A DNA stretch of 64,000 bases from Ahrensia sp. (GTDB lineage: Bacteria > Pseudomonadota > Alphaproteobacteria > Rhizobiales > Rhizobiaceae). The stretch lies in NCBI GenBank assembly GCA_002706335.1, contig PAKZ01000044.1, positions 1 to 64,000 of the forward strand. The letters run 5' to 3'. Every line of letters begins with the position of its first letter. The first letter of the stretch is position 1. The notes below the pieces were generated by a model. The model saw nothing but the letters and a program-made list of their open reading frames with translations, had not been told where the DNA came from and ran no database searches. Position numbers and translations under genes: made by a program. This document shows positions 63,657-64,000 of this stretch, one piece after another.

Positions 63657-64000
63657 TTAATGGGCAGTCTTGTCGCTCGGCAGCTCGGTGTCCTCATCGA
63701 GCTGATCGCGCACCCACAGCATCTTGACGAGCACGAATATGACGACGGTCGCCGGCGCACCGAGGATCGCGCCGGACAGACCGAACAATGAGGCGAAGGC
63801 GAGGACGGCGAAGATCGTCACCACCGGCGGCAGGCTCACGGTGCGTTTCTGGATCAGCGGAATGAGGAAGATGCTCTCTGCCTGCTGGATGGCGAAATAG
63901 AGAAGCGCGACCCAGAGCGCCAGCCACGGGTCTTCGGAAAAGGCAACGGCGATCGCCGGAGCAGCGCTGGATATCGGGCCGACATAGGGGATGAATTCCA
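63657..64000 (-). CDS. AI-2E family transporter (5' part beyond the window)
   Basis: The C-terminal about 113 codons of a membrane protein on the minus strand; the frame remains open to the window edge. The segment FIPYVGPI, then QQAESIFLIPLIQKRTVSLPPVVTIFAVLAFASLFGLSGAILGAP, carries the conserved PYVGP and LPP...LFG..GAILGAP pattern of the AI-2E/YdiK-like (PF01594) family. Role in transport of autoinducer 2 or of Na+/other ions varies across the family. The start lies outside. Confidence 0.85.
   Translation of the reverse strand, partial: EFIPYVGPISSAAPAIAVAFSEDPWLALWVALLYFAIQQAESIFLIPLIQKRTVSLPPVVTIFAVLAFASLFGLSGAILGAPATVVIFVLVKMLWVRDQLDEDTELPSDKTAH

Overview
The window is a GC-rich chromosomal segment of an alphaproteobacterium, probably of the Hyphomicrobiales (Rhizobiales) or a close relative. 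This is inferred from the 23S-5S-tRNA-fMet order of the rRNA operon end, the alphaproteobacterial 5S sequence, and the mix of Liv, TRAP, TTT, P450 and Hpa-type catabolic genes. No phage, IS element, integrase or CRISPR array is visible. Genes are dense, with many 4-nt ATGA overlaps.

Layout. 1-870: 3' end of an rRNA operon (23S, 5S, tRNA-fMet, two terminators). 1169-2751: SLAC1/TehA-like anion channel and an AhpD-like CxxC protein. 2953-11391: seven-gene operon with a long-chain-type acyl-CoA ligase, a complete LivGHMKF ABC importer and a PaaK-like adenylate-forming enzyme, apparently an import-and-activate system for a carboxylic acid. 11395-18337 (minus): homoprotocatechuate meta-cleavage operon hpaF-hpaE-hpaD-(second, unrelated HPCD)-aromatic amino acid decarboxylase-hpaG-like-hpaH, with a divergent hpaR. 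18996-23345: GntR regulator, class I amidotransferase, and a P450 / glutamine-synthetase-like / [2Fe-2S] ferredoxin operon, which looks like a gamma-glutamyl-amine oxidation module. 23358-26828 (minus): isochorismatase-like protein, class III aminotransferase, HAD hydrolase and IclR regulator. 26982-32745: TctCBA tricarboxylate-type importer, PuuC-like aldehyde dehydrogenase and a UPF0261/Tm-1-like protein.

32767-37198 (minus): a second aromatic operon with a fumarylacetoacetase-like gene broken by an in-frame amber codon, a variant metallo-beta-lactamase-fold hydrolase, an MhaA-like flavin hydroxylase, a DUF2783 (MhaB-like) small protein and a VOC protein. 37374-46730: diguanylate cyclase-like protein, solitary ureD, trhO, a peptidoglycan hydrolase, KDPG aldolase, an orphan TRAP binding protein, PuuD, and an ECF sigma/anti-sigma pair with a small secreted target-like protein. 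46833-49306: LysR regulator divergent from a cupin-SDR-tautomerase operon. 49319-54656 (minus): c-type-heme sensor, hybrid histidine kinase, CheY-like regulator and HisKA-REC-class III cyclase, a complete phosphorelay-to-cAMP (or cGMP) circuit in one operon. 54835-58189 (minus): hydroxyacid dehydrogenase, LacI regulator, MarR regulator with a polylysine tail, membrane protein. 58389-64000: 8-oxoguanine deaminase, creatininase-family amidohydrolase, EthD protein, a small conserved protein, a renalase-like oxidoreductase, a His-rich CobW GTPase and the end of an AI-2E family transporter.

The main theme is uptake and degradation of aromatic acids and amines. Aromatic amino acids or amines can feed homoprotocatechuate; a hydroxyphenylacetate/homogentisate-type branch appears to be decaying (amber codon plus loss of a metal-ligand residue in the hydrolase). 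The gamma-glutamyl enzymes (GS-like, PuuC, PuuD, class I amidotransferase) suggest a dispersed amine route. All functional names rest on motif recognition by eye; no database search was run.
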